Assembly (NCBI GenBank): GCA_037952775.1
Contig: JBANAY010000003.1
Location: 16,988,001-17,052,000 of the forward strand
DNA length: 64,000 bases
Direction of reading: 5' to 3'
Source of the DNA: Clonostachys chloroleuca
Taxonomy: Eukaryota > Ascomycota > Sordariomycetes > Hypocreales > Bionectriaceae
Positions 32,870-43,215 of this stretch are shown piece by piece. The notes under the pieces are model-generated. The model was not told where the DNA came from. It was given only the letters and a program-made list of their open reading frames with translations, and searched no databases. Made by a program: the position numbers and the translations under genes. Positions within the stretch are counted from its first letter, which is position 1. Every line of letters begins with the position of its first letter.

Positions 32870-34930
32870 TTATACCGCGTCTCCTCTCTGGGTCTCTGAC
32901 ACGGATTTGTGCAGGGGAACGTCGATGCCAGTCTCCTTGTTCGCGACGAGACCCTCGGGAAGCTCGTTGAGCTCATCCTCCTGCTTATCGAGGTGTCTAA
33001 ACTGGATATAGAAGCAAATGCCACCGGCGAAGGCGAGGCATCCGACGACGGTGTAGTTCCAGACGAGAAGGGGGTCGGCAGACAGGGAGACAAAGGCCTG
33101 GCCGAGAGCGGCCGAGAAGGAGGTCATGAAGAGAGCAAAAGCCTGAACCATGGATCGCATGTTCTTGGGAGCCTTGGAGAAGGCGTACTCGAGTGATGTA
33201 ATGGAGGCAAAGACTTCGGACAGAGCAATCAGGATGTAGGGGCCGGATTGGATCCAGACGTTGAGGGGAGCTGGCGCACAGTCCTCACCCGCTGCGTACT
33301 TGCCACACTCTGATGTTTGATAAATATAGTGTTGGACAACGGCGGCCCAAACCATAGCAGTGGTTGCGGCCATGAAACCACACGCAATTTTCTTAATTGG
33401 TGTGAATCGGATGCCGTACTTGCGCAGAGCTGGATAGATGAAGAAGTCGTTGAGCGGGATGAAGATGAGAAGGGCAAAGGGGTTGAGGTTAGTGATGACA
33501 TCGTTGGGCACTCCGTGCAGTTCCATAACGGCAGCTTGGGATATAAGGTTGTTGTTTGCTAACGGAAGTGAGTCAGTTTTTGGTTGCCAACGATAGCTTT
33601 AGCATGGACTTATAGTTATCACTTACTCTGGTTATAGCACAGCCAATACAAAGGCAACCAGAGGAACACAGCACAGGCATTGAATCCACGGCGGACTTCA
33701 TCAACCCAAGCGTCATTGAAAGTCATCCACTTAGGTCGAGTCTCGTCGGTGAATTTGCTCGGCTTGACACTGTCCCAAAAGGTCCCATCATGAAGGTTCT
33801 TCCAGGTTCGATAAGGGTTGATAGACCAGCGCCCCTTGTTAGCAAGGAAGAAGGTCTTCATTGCTGGGCCCAAAACTGAACCTCCTGCCTCGCGGCGAAC
33901 ATAGCGCTTTCGGCCCCAAATCATCACTAGAGGGCAGAGGCACAACATGATTGTGGGCAGAGTGTAGGAAAGCCAAAAACCAACGTATTTCTCGGCCCAT
34001 ACCATGGAGATTTGCCCTGCAAGGGCCCCAGTGTTGATAGCGAAATAGAACCAGAGATAGATTCGCTCGTGTGTCACTGCTGGATCCACAAGGACCCTCT
34101 CACCACTCGGTAATGTCTTGACATGGAGATGCTGCTCTCCAAGCTGCTCCACGATCAATGGGTTCACATTGGGTTTGAAAACCTCCAGTACCGAAGCCAA
34201 TGACAAGAATACCGACAATCATGGCTCCCAATGAGCCGTTCTTGTTGCTAATAACCGCAGGGATCGCAGACATCGTGAGAATAATGTGCCCGATGATATC
34301 TATGGCCAGGGCATAGTTGATGGTTCGATATCGACCCAAATATTGATCTGCGACGTAGGCACCGAAGAGAGGCATCATGTACTGCCAAAATTGATTAAAT
34401 GTAGTTAATCCTGGTGGTTTTTTTTTAATATTTTGAAGCTTTTCGCGATGTTTTGGCAATATATACTGACCTGTGCTGGCTCGTTGACCCATACCGAGAG
34501 CTCCGGGCTGATCTGGATCCGCACCGGTAGTAGAACCATCGGGAAGAGGCTGCTGGATGAAATTGGTAACTAAAATGAAATGTGCCGTTAGTAAATTTGC
34601 GTCTTTTGTTGCCTTGGGCAAGGGATAGACGCATCGCCCTGTGTTCAACTTACAGACGATGGTGGTGCCGTAGTACGAAAACCGTTCACACATCTCAATA
34701 AATGCGATTGAGAAGAGTTTCAGTGGAATCTTCGTTGCAACACGGCGCAAGGTGACAAGGTCCTCAGCAGTAGGGGCTTCTCCATCAGAAGGGATGTGGC
34801 CCTGTGAGCCAGCGAGAGACGCAGCATGCTGGGTCGTCTCAGCTATAGCCAGTGAGTTTCTCTTCTCATCAATGGCTTCAGCGCGAAGCTCGGCTCCGGC
34901 AATCCCATCAGTAGCATCTCCAGCAGGCAT
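32870..34930 (-). CDS. PTR2: PTR2-type proton-coupled di/tripeptide transporter, one frameshift
   Basis: POT/PTR family symporter that imports di- and tripeptides across the plasma membrane. Exons are 34930-34654, 34569-34471, 34410-33627 and 33558-32870; introns are 60-84 nt. The POT family ExxERFxYYG motif is at residues 79-88 (EMCERFSYYG). NFIQQPLPDGSTTGA, GALGMGQRASTGLTTFNQFW and the helix pair WFYFAINTGALAGQIS are characteristic of fungal Ptr2. About 12 hydrophobic segments are visible and the C-terminus is cytoplasmic and acidic. The frame breaks at A4 (34178-34181 on the plus strand), between GFGTGGF and PNVNPLIVEQL. Removing one base makes the coding length 1848 nt, exactly 615 residues plus stop, which supports a one-base insertion error. 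The gene is otherwise intact. The conserved ERF motif and full set of helices suggest a functional transporter. Confidence 0.9.
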
Positions 34931-37075
34931 CTTGTTAGAGAACCCCAGCAGCGGTAGCAGAGGGGGTTACTTTGATCAAGTGTCAAAGCACCGAAGCTCG
35001 GCGAGAGAGCAGGATAATGCTACCTTAATAATTGGAAGAAGAAATCACACCCAAATCTCCCACCAAAGAAACACTTTGATAAGGAGCGGCTTTCTCTTGT
35101 GCAAGGACCCTTGAGAAAGAGGGAGCCAGTTGCAGAGCGGCGGGCGCCATTTGTATATGGCCATATGACGACGACGCACTACGACCCCCTCCCAAACAGA
35201 CTGGAAGCCTGATCGAACAAATCCGTCCACGACAGGAAGGAACACAATCCTGCAGAAGAGCCTGTCCAAGTAAGCGATGTCACGTAGACAAGCTTCGGGT
35301 CCCCCACCTCAATTAACGAAGGTCCTTCTCTCGATGCTGATAGGATCCCTCACAGCCCTCCATTGCCATGCCCTTGGCGCGTTGTGGCCTTCTCTTCTGG
35401 GATAAGTCAAGAAGGGGTGATCGGTTTTTGTCGGCTAGAATAAGGCCACTGCATCCATACGGTGGTGCGGAGAAGAGATAAAGGATGGGTGATCGTCCTG
35501 AGTAGTGCCCCAAGCTCAGTCTCAATTGAGGCCCAGCCCAACTGCCTCTCTTGGCGATCCTTGCACTTTGGCGATAAGCTTGAATATGAACGGGCCAGAG
35601 AAGGGTACAAGCTTCTAGGCCTGGTCTTGGCTCCGATGCCTTTTAGGGACATACCCCGGACTCTTCGCCCTGCTGATTGCAAGGTCGCATCCACGAAATG
35701 TAACATAACGCTTCTCACTGTCAGCCGTCCAGCTGAATCAATTTTTAGGGTTTCAGATATCCTTTTATCGGGCTGATTTTCTGCTGAGCGTGCTGCCAAG
35801 GAAGGAACTTTTGATTGAAGAGAAACCCTAGAGAGTGAATATTCTCACGACCACACCCTTCCCGTAGTTAGCATGATGGGGTCGAAGCATAGGAGATGCA
35901 TTTACCCTGAGGAGATGAGACATTGAGGAGACCAATGCGGGATTCCTAGTATCAAGATCTCACGTGTTGTAGGCAACATGATCCTTCAGCATGATAGCAA
36001 AGTTGACGAAATGATTTTTACCTCCCAATCGGGCTTCATCGTCGGGCGATAACGACAGAATACCCAGAGGAACACTCTCTGCTTATCACCCAGGGATAGC
36101 CAGCCACATCGTGATATTCTCGCGGCAGGGATACCAGGACCACCCTACCCGGATTTTATCCTTGGCGAATTGGAATTGGTCGGCGATGCGCCAGAAGCTT
36201 GGATCTTGTGATCCCTCGCGGTCCCTTTGGGAGGGACTTTCTTAGCCAGTGAGCTCCTGCCAATCGGACGCGCTCCCACTTTCCATGCTAAAACGCTCAG
36301 TTGATAGATATGATACGGGAGGCCTACGGTCTTGCAGCTCACCAAATTTCTTTATCCAGTATTTCGAATATGCAATTTCGGGATGCTACTCCGAGGGAGC
36401 GCGATCAATCTTGAAGTTTGGTTCCCCTTCCTCAGGAAACAGGAGAAGTCGCGGAATTCGAGGGTAAACTCTCAAATGAGGTATAGAGTGGAGATGATCA
36501 TTCGTTTCATAAGTATTTTCAGAGCCATCTGGTGTTTTCTCTGGTAGATTGGTAATTTTCTTGGGCACGACAATGGAGAAGAGAGATACCAGAATGTCTG
36601 GGTAATATAGAGTCGGAGTATTATGAGCTCTTGCTGCATCAAGCGACCAATTGACGTAAAAAACGATATTACTTTACTCGTATTAGTGACTTCCAGGTTC
36701 TATTGTCATGCCTAACTTTCCAATAAAAAGGAACTATCTCTCAGTGAGCACAGTGTCGTTTACTTCAGCAGGACGCGCGACGAGGACCTGGGAATGCCAC
36801 GGAAGGAGGTGTGTGTAAAGGCTACCCCGTACTTGCCAAAGGTGAGCAAATTGCTGCAGGGGACTCAAGGATGGTTTCCTTTTCCAAAGGGGCAAGTCAA
36901 CTACACCCACTTTGCCCGGGCGACGATGCTTTTGAAAACTGGATGAATACCAGCGATCACCGTCCACGACAAGTTTCTCGAAGCTTTGAGCCTGTCGACT
37001 AGGCGACAGTTACAGTTCTTCTGGAGTCGGTTGAGAAAGAATTATTCACAAATTAGAGGAGTACCAGCACTAGCT
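34931..37075. other. Gene-free region upstream of PTR2
   Basis: 2.1 kb. Open frames such as 35407-35799 (minus) and 35462-35776 (plus) overlap each other and carry no recognisable domain. It contains the PTR2 promoter. No RNA gene seen. Confidence 0.4.
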
Positions 37076-37455
37076 ACCATTTAATTGATATTGACCGACG
37101 TCTGCAGTTTGCAGATGTTATATTAAGTATACCAAGATCTTGCAAATATGTGAGGCTGGCGCATGGAGGACGCCTATACGCCAATGACCCCCAAAAGGAG
37201 AATGTTGTGCTGAGAATTACCCACATCATTTAACATTCAATTGGTGATCATAGAGCGGCATCCAGGTTGATCTTGCCTTATACCAACATCTTGCTTGTAT
37301 GCGAGGCTGACACATGGAGAATGTTTATGCGCCAAGATAAGGAAATAAAACTCCCAAAAGGAGGATCCTGTGCGAGGATTGTCGGCCCTATTTACTATTC
37401 AGTTGATAGTTATCGAGCGACATGTACGGCTGATTTCATGTTATACCAAGAATCT
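37076..37455. repeat. Diverged tandem repeat, units of about 150-165 bp
   Basis: Copies restart at TATACCAAG (37128), TATACCAAC (37279) and TATACCAAG (37442), giving spacings of 151 and 163 bp, with a partial earlier unit from about 37076. Shared internal landmarks include GCGAGGCTGACACATGGAG versus GTGAGGCTGGCGCATGGAG, TATGCGCCAA versus TATACGCCAA, CCCAAAAGGAG in both, and a TTCARTTGRTRRT segment before the unit end. Divergence is high, so the duplication is old. No coding potential is evident. Confidence 0.75.
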
Positions 37456-37539
37456 CCTAAGTGGATTATCTGATGATGAGATTGTCACGATACGCCGCTG
37501 GGCCTAGTGTAGTAGATTAACTGTTCGAAGTGTAATGTA

Positions 37540-37680
37540 ATAATGGCTTTGTATTCAATGTTTGCTGAGTGGAAGGACTTACTTCTGATTTATACTTGGA
37601 TAACCACCACTGCACGATCTACAGCAATACAATCTAATAACTTGCTCTTCAGGTAAAGCCTCTTAACCGTTGAGCTATTT
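37540..37680 (-). repeat. Possible tRNA-derived short interspersed element fragment
   Basis: On the minus strand 37677-37667 reads TAGCTCAACGG, a good RNA polymerase III box A, within a tRNA-like D-arm context (TAGCTCAACGGTTAAGAGG). No matching box B, acceptor stem or anticodon arm follows, so it is not a tRNA gene. The sequence downstream (GTGGTGGTTATCCAAGTAT) would be the body of such an element. Confidence 0.3.
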
Positions 37681-37723
37681 GACCCCAGGCTAGCAAACAA
37701 GCTAGCTATTCATCAACCTCATC

Positions 37724-37986
37724 ATGCGCCTTTCCGTCTTGTTCATTATCGTAAGCGTGGCCAACACTGCCATTGCACGCTCTTACTACTAGACACGCTC
37801 GCCATCCGCACTCGACTCTCACCACTCTGAGCTTGAAGCCCGCGATATTGTTACCTCCGATGCGGAGATAATCACCCATTTCTTGGAAGCTTGGATGAAG
37901 ATGAGCTGGGTTACGTGTATCGTCGAGGCCTTGCACAACGGTTCAAGAATGCTGGGAAGAAAATCGGGAATGTTGGGGCAAAATAG
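37724..37986 (+). pseudogene. Broken small secreted cationic peptide gene
   Basis: ATG at 37724 opens a textbook signal peptide (MRLSVLFIIVSVANTAIA) that is cut by an in-frame TAG at 37790. The same frame then reads a pro-region-like segment (SELEARDIVTSDAEIITH). From about 37890 a different frame reads an acidic stretch, Arg-Arg and a lysine-rich amphipathic end (GLAQRFKNAGKKIGNVGAK) that stops with TAG at 37984-37986. Signal peptide, acidic pro-part and basic C-terminal peptide in order suggest a former small secreted peptide precursor, with cecropin-like character in the last segment. At least one stop and one frame change separate the parts. No intron was found that removes both. The function is not known and the reading is tentative. 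Confidence 0.35.
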
Positions 37987-38414
37987 GTCACAGCATACAT
38001 AATGCCGGGATAAGACTGAGGAACAAGACTCAACCATTAAAAAAAATTCCACAAAGAAGACCCCCACCATCACAGAGTAGGATGTCGTGGGGGCCATAGA
38101 GGAGTGACGGGTGGTGTTGATGGGGTGTTTCCATACGGTTAACCATGTACGTCGTTACCAGGTTGACATACCTAGGTAGATAGCCACATATACGTATTTC
38201 GGTTCCCACAGGCCAAGGCCGGTCATTCGCAAGAGCTCATTAAAGATGCAGATGCTTAGCCTTTTCAATTCCTGTTCTACTTTCTAATAAGGAGACAACT
38301 GCATGCTGCAGGTCAAGCATTGGCAAGTACTCCAGCCCTCCTAGGTCTGCCCAATTTGGTCAACTTTCTACACAACTGCTTGTTCTACTACAGTATATTT
38401 CACTCATTTTTCTC

Positions 38415-38582
38415 ATGGCTTGTGAAATAGCTCGTGTATGGGTTGGATGCATCTGCATGGGAATAGCCATCTTGCTAGTTGGGATTATCACGAAGCAGCT
38501 AGAGCTCAGAGCTATGCATGCGTACATAGCCGGGCGAGGCGAGACGGATATACTCCCGATAGAGACTGTGGATAAAAGGTAG
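38415..38582 (+). CDS. Hypothetical 55-residue membrane peptide
   Basis: Short open frame MACEIARVWVGCICMGIAIL..., with one hydrophobic helix at about residues 8-26 followed by a charged C-terminus ending ETVDKR. It lies in a gene-poor stretch 300 bp before the tRNA gene. No homolog is recognised and no splice or promoter evidence exists. Open frames of this size occur by chance, so this is a weak call. Confidence 0.2.
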   Translation: MACEIARVWVGCICMGIAILLVGIITKQLELRAMHAYIAGRGETDILPIETVDKR

Positions 38583-38881
38583 CCAGCGTTTCAAAATTTC
38601 AATGCTTAACAAAGTTGGGTGTGACGATTTGAGAGCCAAGAAATAACGAGTTGCAGTTTCACTTACGCCTGCTAACTTTCTACATCATGTTTTCCTTTTA
38701 AAAAAAACTTGCTTTTTGAGGGTAACAAAGGTATTTTAAGTCATATCAAATGACCATTTGGCGAATTTATAGAACCTTCATCGAAAACCGGTGAGAACCT
38801 TCTCATAGTAGTGATGGATGATGCTTGTAATGCCGTATATATATATAAATTGAACACTGCAGCTACTAACACATCAAGTTA

Positions 38882-38953
38882 GCGGCTTTGGTGTAGGGGT
38901 TATCATGGGTGCTTCCCAAGCACTCGACGTGAGTTCGAGTCTCGCAAGCCGCG
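38882..38953 (+). tRNA. tRNA-Gly (anticodon CCC)
   Basis: Seven-base acceptor stem GCGGCTT pairs with AAGCCGC. The D-arm lies in GGTGTAGGGGTTATCAT. The anticodon stem GGTGC/GCACT encloses loop TTCCCAA with anticodon CCC. The T-stem GTGAG/CTCGC encloses TTCGAGT. There is no intron. A run of six T at 38956-38961 supplies the RNA polymerase III terminator, and box B GTTCGAGTC is intact. It decodes GGG glycine codons. Confidence 0.93.
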
Positions 38954-38955
38954 TA

Positions 38956-38961
38956 TTTTTT
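38956..38961 (+). terminator. RNA polymerase III T6 terminator of tRNA-Gly
   Basis: Six consecutive T two bases after the tRNA discriminator base. Confidence 0.8.
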
Positions 38962-39611
38962 GCTTTGCTTATTTTCTTTTTTATTACTCTGCTTTCTGTC
39001 TTTGATGTCAAAAACTACCCCCCAAGAACCATCAAAGGGGCTGTCAAATGCAATATATGTGGTGTGGCCTTCAAACCTGCCTTGGCTGGATGCGTAGCCA
39101 GGTTAACCATACAACGATTGCTCATCCCAACAGCAAATAGAGAGGTCAGGTCACCACAAGTTCACTGTCTTGAAAGATGGCTTCTAGCTCCAACTAATTA
39201 CCATCGCTCATTCTCATGGAAGATGAATAGGTTGGGTTTGTAACGATCTCTCGTCTTAAGAGCAGATTTATAAGTCAGCCATCTACGAATTAGCCATCGC
39301 TAGAGATGGCTGCTGGGTCGGCCAATGGCGATCACCCGTAAAACTGCCTATGCACGTATTCGTAGCTGAGGAAACTAACATGGGCCACCCGAAAATGCGA
39401 GCGGCCTGATTTTAGAATTCCAACTCTGATACTGTACTATTGCTCAAACCCATAACGCCAAACACATTGTCTACCCTAGCCCAGGAACCCCCGCACCAAA
39501 ACGGCGGCTTGTTGTACAAAGACGAAAATCAGTGTTCATAACCCTCTGCCACACCAATCACCCATTACACGGATTCGAAGGTATACCCATGACACGTGCT
39601 CCAACGCCTCG
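38962..39611. other. Gap between tRNA-Gly and IES1 3' end
   Basis: 650 bp with no supported gene. The open frame at 38905-39243 is a read-through of the tRNA and was not accepted. Confidence 0.4.
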
Positions 39612-41650
39612 CTATTCTGCGTCTGAGTCGCCCATTACCTCTGTCCGGTCAGGATCATCCATGTCCTCATCCGCTCTCTCATCATCCCCTAGAGCTGTCT
39701 GGTCCTCAAGCTCCATGTCAAGCATGGAGACATCGCCATTGACATCGCCGTTCAGCTTCGACACGGAAGTCGACAGGCCGTCCTGCCCCAAGCCTAACAC
39801 GGTCTTATCGCCGTCGTCTCCCTCTCCAGGTTGCTTCTTTCTCTTCACGGGCGCGACGACCCCCAATGCCGCATCGCGGTCAGCCCATCGGACTAATCGT
39901 CGGTTCGCACGTCGTAGTGCGGCAGCGTAGGAGAAGACCTGCTCTCCAAAGTCATCCTTTTCAGCTGAGAGAAGGCTTAGGCCTCCAATTCCCCTCTCAC
40001 GGAAAGGCTGGCGAGAAGACTGCAGGTTGCGGGGACTGTTCTCGTCCATATCACTATCTTCAAGAGGATCAGCATGGGCCTTGGCACGCCTGTAGGCCTG
40101 GAACACGGCCCCATGTTGCCTCCTCAGTTTTCGGCTCTTATGATGCTGCCTTCGTAGCCCACGTTCAAGAATGTACTCAACCCTCTCATGCCTGTTGCGC
40201 TCCACGGCGAGCTGGTGAGCTGTTGGGGGACGGGGCTTTCGGGCCATGACGCCTTCTGTGCCGCGAGCTGGGGAAGAGCCTTCAATGATCTGGTACTTGA
40301 GTGGTGCTCCCCTGCGGGTCGAACCAGCAGCTGATGCGCGAACCGGCCCCTTCGGAGGAGGTGTCGATCTTGTGCTATCCATATCGGATTCGTGCTTTGA
40401 AGGTCTGATGCGTGGTAAAATTGCCGGTCCATCTTCCGCGAAAGGAAGTCTCATCTTTCCGCGTCTGTTTTCCCTCTCATTGAGGTAAGCTTGGTCCATC
40501 TCCAAAATCTTGGCTCGCATCTTTTGCTTCTCGCGGCCAAACTCCATCTCCTCCTCGGGATCTATATTTTCCATCTTCTTCTCTTCATCCGTCATCTTCT
40601 CCAGCTTTGGGACGCCTTGATTGGCAACGCCTAGACCATAATCGACGCCTGCCCCGAACGGATTCTCCTCGCAGCCCTCTTCAGTGAAATCTGACTCGAG
40701 ATAGAACCACATAAGCCAAAGGAAGGCCTTGGCACGGCTCATACTGCTATAATGCGTCTTCATGATGAGATCGTGGAATTCATGATGGCGCGGGAAATGC
40801 AACTCGGCGACTTTGGATGCTGCGTTGCACATGACGAAGATGAGGTTGACGGGGTTCGTCCGTGGGATGTCTTGTTCTTTAATCTTATCCAGAGAGTTGG
40901 GTTCATCTCTGTCTTCAGCACCGCCCTTGAGGATCGATTTTAATCGAGGTGCATCTTGAAGCTGTTTGTATGCGTGGGGGTCCTGGTGGGCTTGCAGCGA
41001 CGGGATCGCGTGGTAGGTTCGTAGCTGGGCGCGCATTTCTGGGAAGACTATACAAAGATCAGTATTAAAAATGGCTAGTCGATGCAGGGAAACTGAAGCG
41101 GATACCACATACAATTGAGGGTGGTGTTCATGCGTCCGACATTGACTAGAAGACAGACCATGGCCATCCCCTTGGCTGCCTCTCGATCACTCAGGAGCTT
41201 ATCACGCAGGACTTTACTCGTCTTTGTGCTGCGTGACATGGTGTCGATGTACAGGTCCGCAAAGTTTTGCTTGCCGAGTCCTTCTGGGTCGTAGGAATTC
41301 GTAAAGACCTTTTGGTCGTCATCAAAAACAGCCTTAAGAAAATCGTACTGAATATCCTCTCGCCAGAGAGGCTCTCCGTCTTCCTTCTTCAAATGGCGTA
41401 TCTTGCCAAATTGCGGTTGAGAATCCTTTTCCTTGTCCTTGTCCTTGTCTTTATCCTTGTCCTTGTCTCTGTCTTTTCCAGCTGATTTGCCCTTGGAGCG
41501 AGACGACTTTTCCGACGCCTCGTCAGGAGCATCCGTCAATCGCGATGCATCATCGAAATCAGGAGCGCGTGACGCGAATGACTTCCGTACGGGAGAGCTC
41601 ATGGGCTCTGCATCCGACGTTGCCGCACCCGATGCCGGTGAGTCGGCCAT
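39612..41650 (-). CDS. IES1: INO80 chromatin-remodelling complex subunit Ies1
   Basis: Subunit of the INO80 nucleosome remodeller in the nucleus. Exons are 41650-41113 and 41047-39612; total 1974 nt, giving 657 residues. The 65-nt intron splits the Phe codon of TTLNFFPEM. The conserved core runs from DGEPLWREDIQYDFLKAVF through DPEGLGKQNFADLYIDTM, CLLVNVGRMNTTLNF and RAQLRTYHAIPSLQAHQD to APRLKSILKG, matching the fungal Ies1 pattern. A second block is FLWLMWFYLESDFTEEGC. A lysine/aspartate repeat (KDRDKDKDKDKDKDKEKD) precedes the core and is encoded by a hexanucleotide minisatellite near 41420-41475. The tail is acidic. ATG 41650 (MADSPASG) is chosen over an upstream open extension because it is the first Met followed by typical low-complexity sequence. 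The gene is divergent from POM34. Confidence 0.88.
41420..41475. repeat. Hexanucleotide coding minisatellite in IES1
   Basis: About eight imperfect copies of CTTGTC/CTTTTC-type hexamers on the plus strand, read on the minus strand as alternating Lys-Asp. It keeps the IES1 frame and is a likely site of length variation. Confidence 0.8.
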
Positions 41651-42374
41651 TGCGATGAGGGCGAATGCGGATGGATGGTTGTTGGACGGTCGAGCGAGGA
41701 TTGTGGTGTTGCGACCCGGAACGAGGCGTTCGTGCAACCGCAATAGTCTCAATGGCTCCGACTAGTCGAATAACTCTCGTTGGGAAGAGGAAAGAATGCA
41801 CAGGTGGCTTCTCAATCGAAGACAGCGTGCACTACCAGATGGCCTGGAGGCGTAAATTTTGCACCATGTAGCTTCTAAGATTACGTGTAACACCCATTCG
41901 CGCGGATACTGTAGTGATGGGCTTGACGGTACGCATTAGAGGCGGCAGCAGGTAGCTTGTAGCGTAGCTGCCGACAATTTAGCTCGGCGTGTCGCAAAGG
42001 CACGTCTCAGCAAATGAGAAGGCACGCTGAGTGTGGCTGGTGGTCTGTGCGCCTCGCTCCAGCCACCATTTCTACTTTGTTGCGGTTGCAACCAGCAATC
42101 TTTCATTGCCAGGCTCACAAACATCAACAAACCAGCACCCAAGGGAGCAACCAGCTTAACACCGGCTTCGGGCCACTCGTGCAGTTACTAACCAACAGGA
42201 TACTAGAGAAGTAAAAGTTGTACAATTTTGAATTTTGCTTTTTTCTCTTCGCAGCACATTGAGGGTGAGCACACACTGGAATCATGCCCGGATGAAACAA
42301 GAGCTCACAGAAAGCAGTAGGCAGATGATCGAAAAGCCGTTCGTTTCAACGCAGTAATACACCGCCAAGCAACC
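41651..42374. other. Divergent promoter region IES1 / POM34
   Basis: 720 bp between two divergent start codons with no gene recognised. Confidence 0.4.
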
Positions 42375-43215
42375 ATGGCAACGACAACTCCAGTAAAGAC
42401 ACGGACCGTGCTAGATCCTTCCATCACCGACAGCCCTGGAACATGGCGACACCCACGCCTTGACGAGATCACTCGCCGCCGGAACGCGTCCACGTTCTCC
42501 GATAAGAACATCAGACAAATTGCATTCAGCGCAGGGGGGATTGTCGCAATTTGGCTGCTCCAAGCATTCTCGAAACTCAAGCTTTGCCAGAATTTGTACG
42601 GGCGATCTAAACCTAGCACTACAAGTATCCGTGTGGAATGGCGTGCTAACTCACGGGAATAGGATGCCGGTAGCTTTTCACACGTATCTAGACTGGGCAT
42701 GGCTCCTCCTCCAGCTGATCCCGTTCACCAACATCATCCTCGCCTGCTTACCATTAGTCCGAAAGGAGGACGACCTATCGGATATTGCCTTGACCCCGGC
42801 GCAAAGAGAGCTTCTGGGCCTGCCCCCGTCCTCTGCGGCCCCAACCCCAGATGCGAAATTCAGCACACCTCCACGATACTCAAGAACGCCCTCGATTGCA
42901 GGATCGGTGGGGAGCCGAGGTAGCTTTGCCAGCTCACCTCTCTCTGGTAGAGGGAGTCCTGCGTTTCAAGGAGGATCAGGCTCACCGTACAGTCCTATCG
43001 GCAGCCCATTGTTCAAGAAGGGTCTTGATACCTCAGTCAACGGCAGGAGGTCATCATTTGGCAGTGCAAGCCCGTTTGGAGCTAATGCCTCCGCCAACTT
43101 GTTTTCAGACCCCGGCTCGCCCAGCCCAAGCGGTGGCAAGCGAACAAGTGTGGGATTGAACAATAAATGGCTGTATGAGAAGGGCCGAAAGCCGTCCGTA
43201 TCGCGCCTACACTAG
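42375..43215 (+). CDS. POM34: Nuclear pore membrane protein Pom34-like
   Basis: Integral pore-membrane nucleoporin that anchors the nuclear pore with Pom152 and Ndc1. Exons are 42375-42595 and 42663-43215; total 774 nt, giving 257 residues. The 67-nt intron has donor GTACGG, branch GCTAAC and acceptor ATAG, joining LCQNL to MPVAFHTYL. Two hydrophobic segments are seen, IRQIAFSAGGIVAIWLL (about residues 46-62) and WAWLLLQLIPFTNIILACLP (about 84-103). A Ser/Gly/Pro-rich tail ends GGKRTSVGLNNKWLYEKGRK, a signature I recognise from fungal Pom34. ATG 42375 begins MATTTPVKTRTV. The assignment rests on length, topology and the C-terminal motif. Confidence 0.82.

Noticed and set aside
35407..35799. 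130-codon minus-strand frame upstream of PTR2
   Set aside because: Overlaps a plus-strand frame, no motif, no splice sites and no conserved block recognised.
38905..39243. 112-codon frame starting within the tRNA
   Set aside because: It begins inside the tRNA-Gly sequence and crosses its terminator; an artefact.
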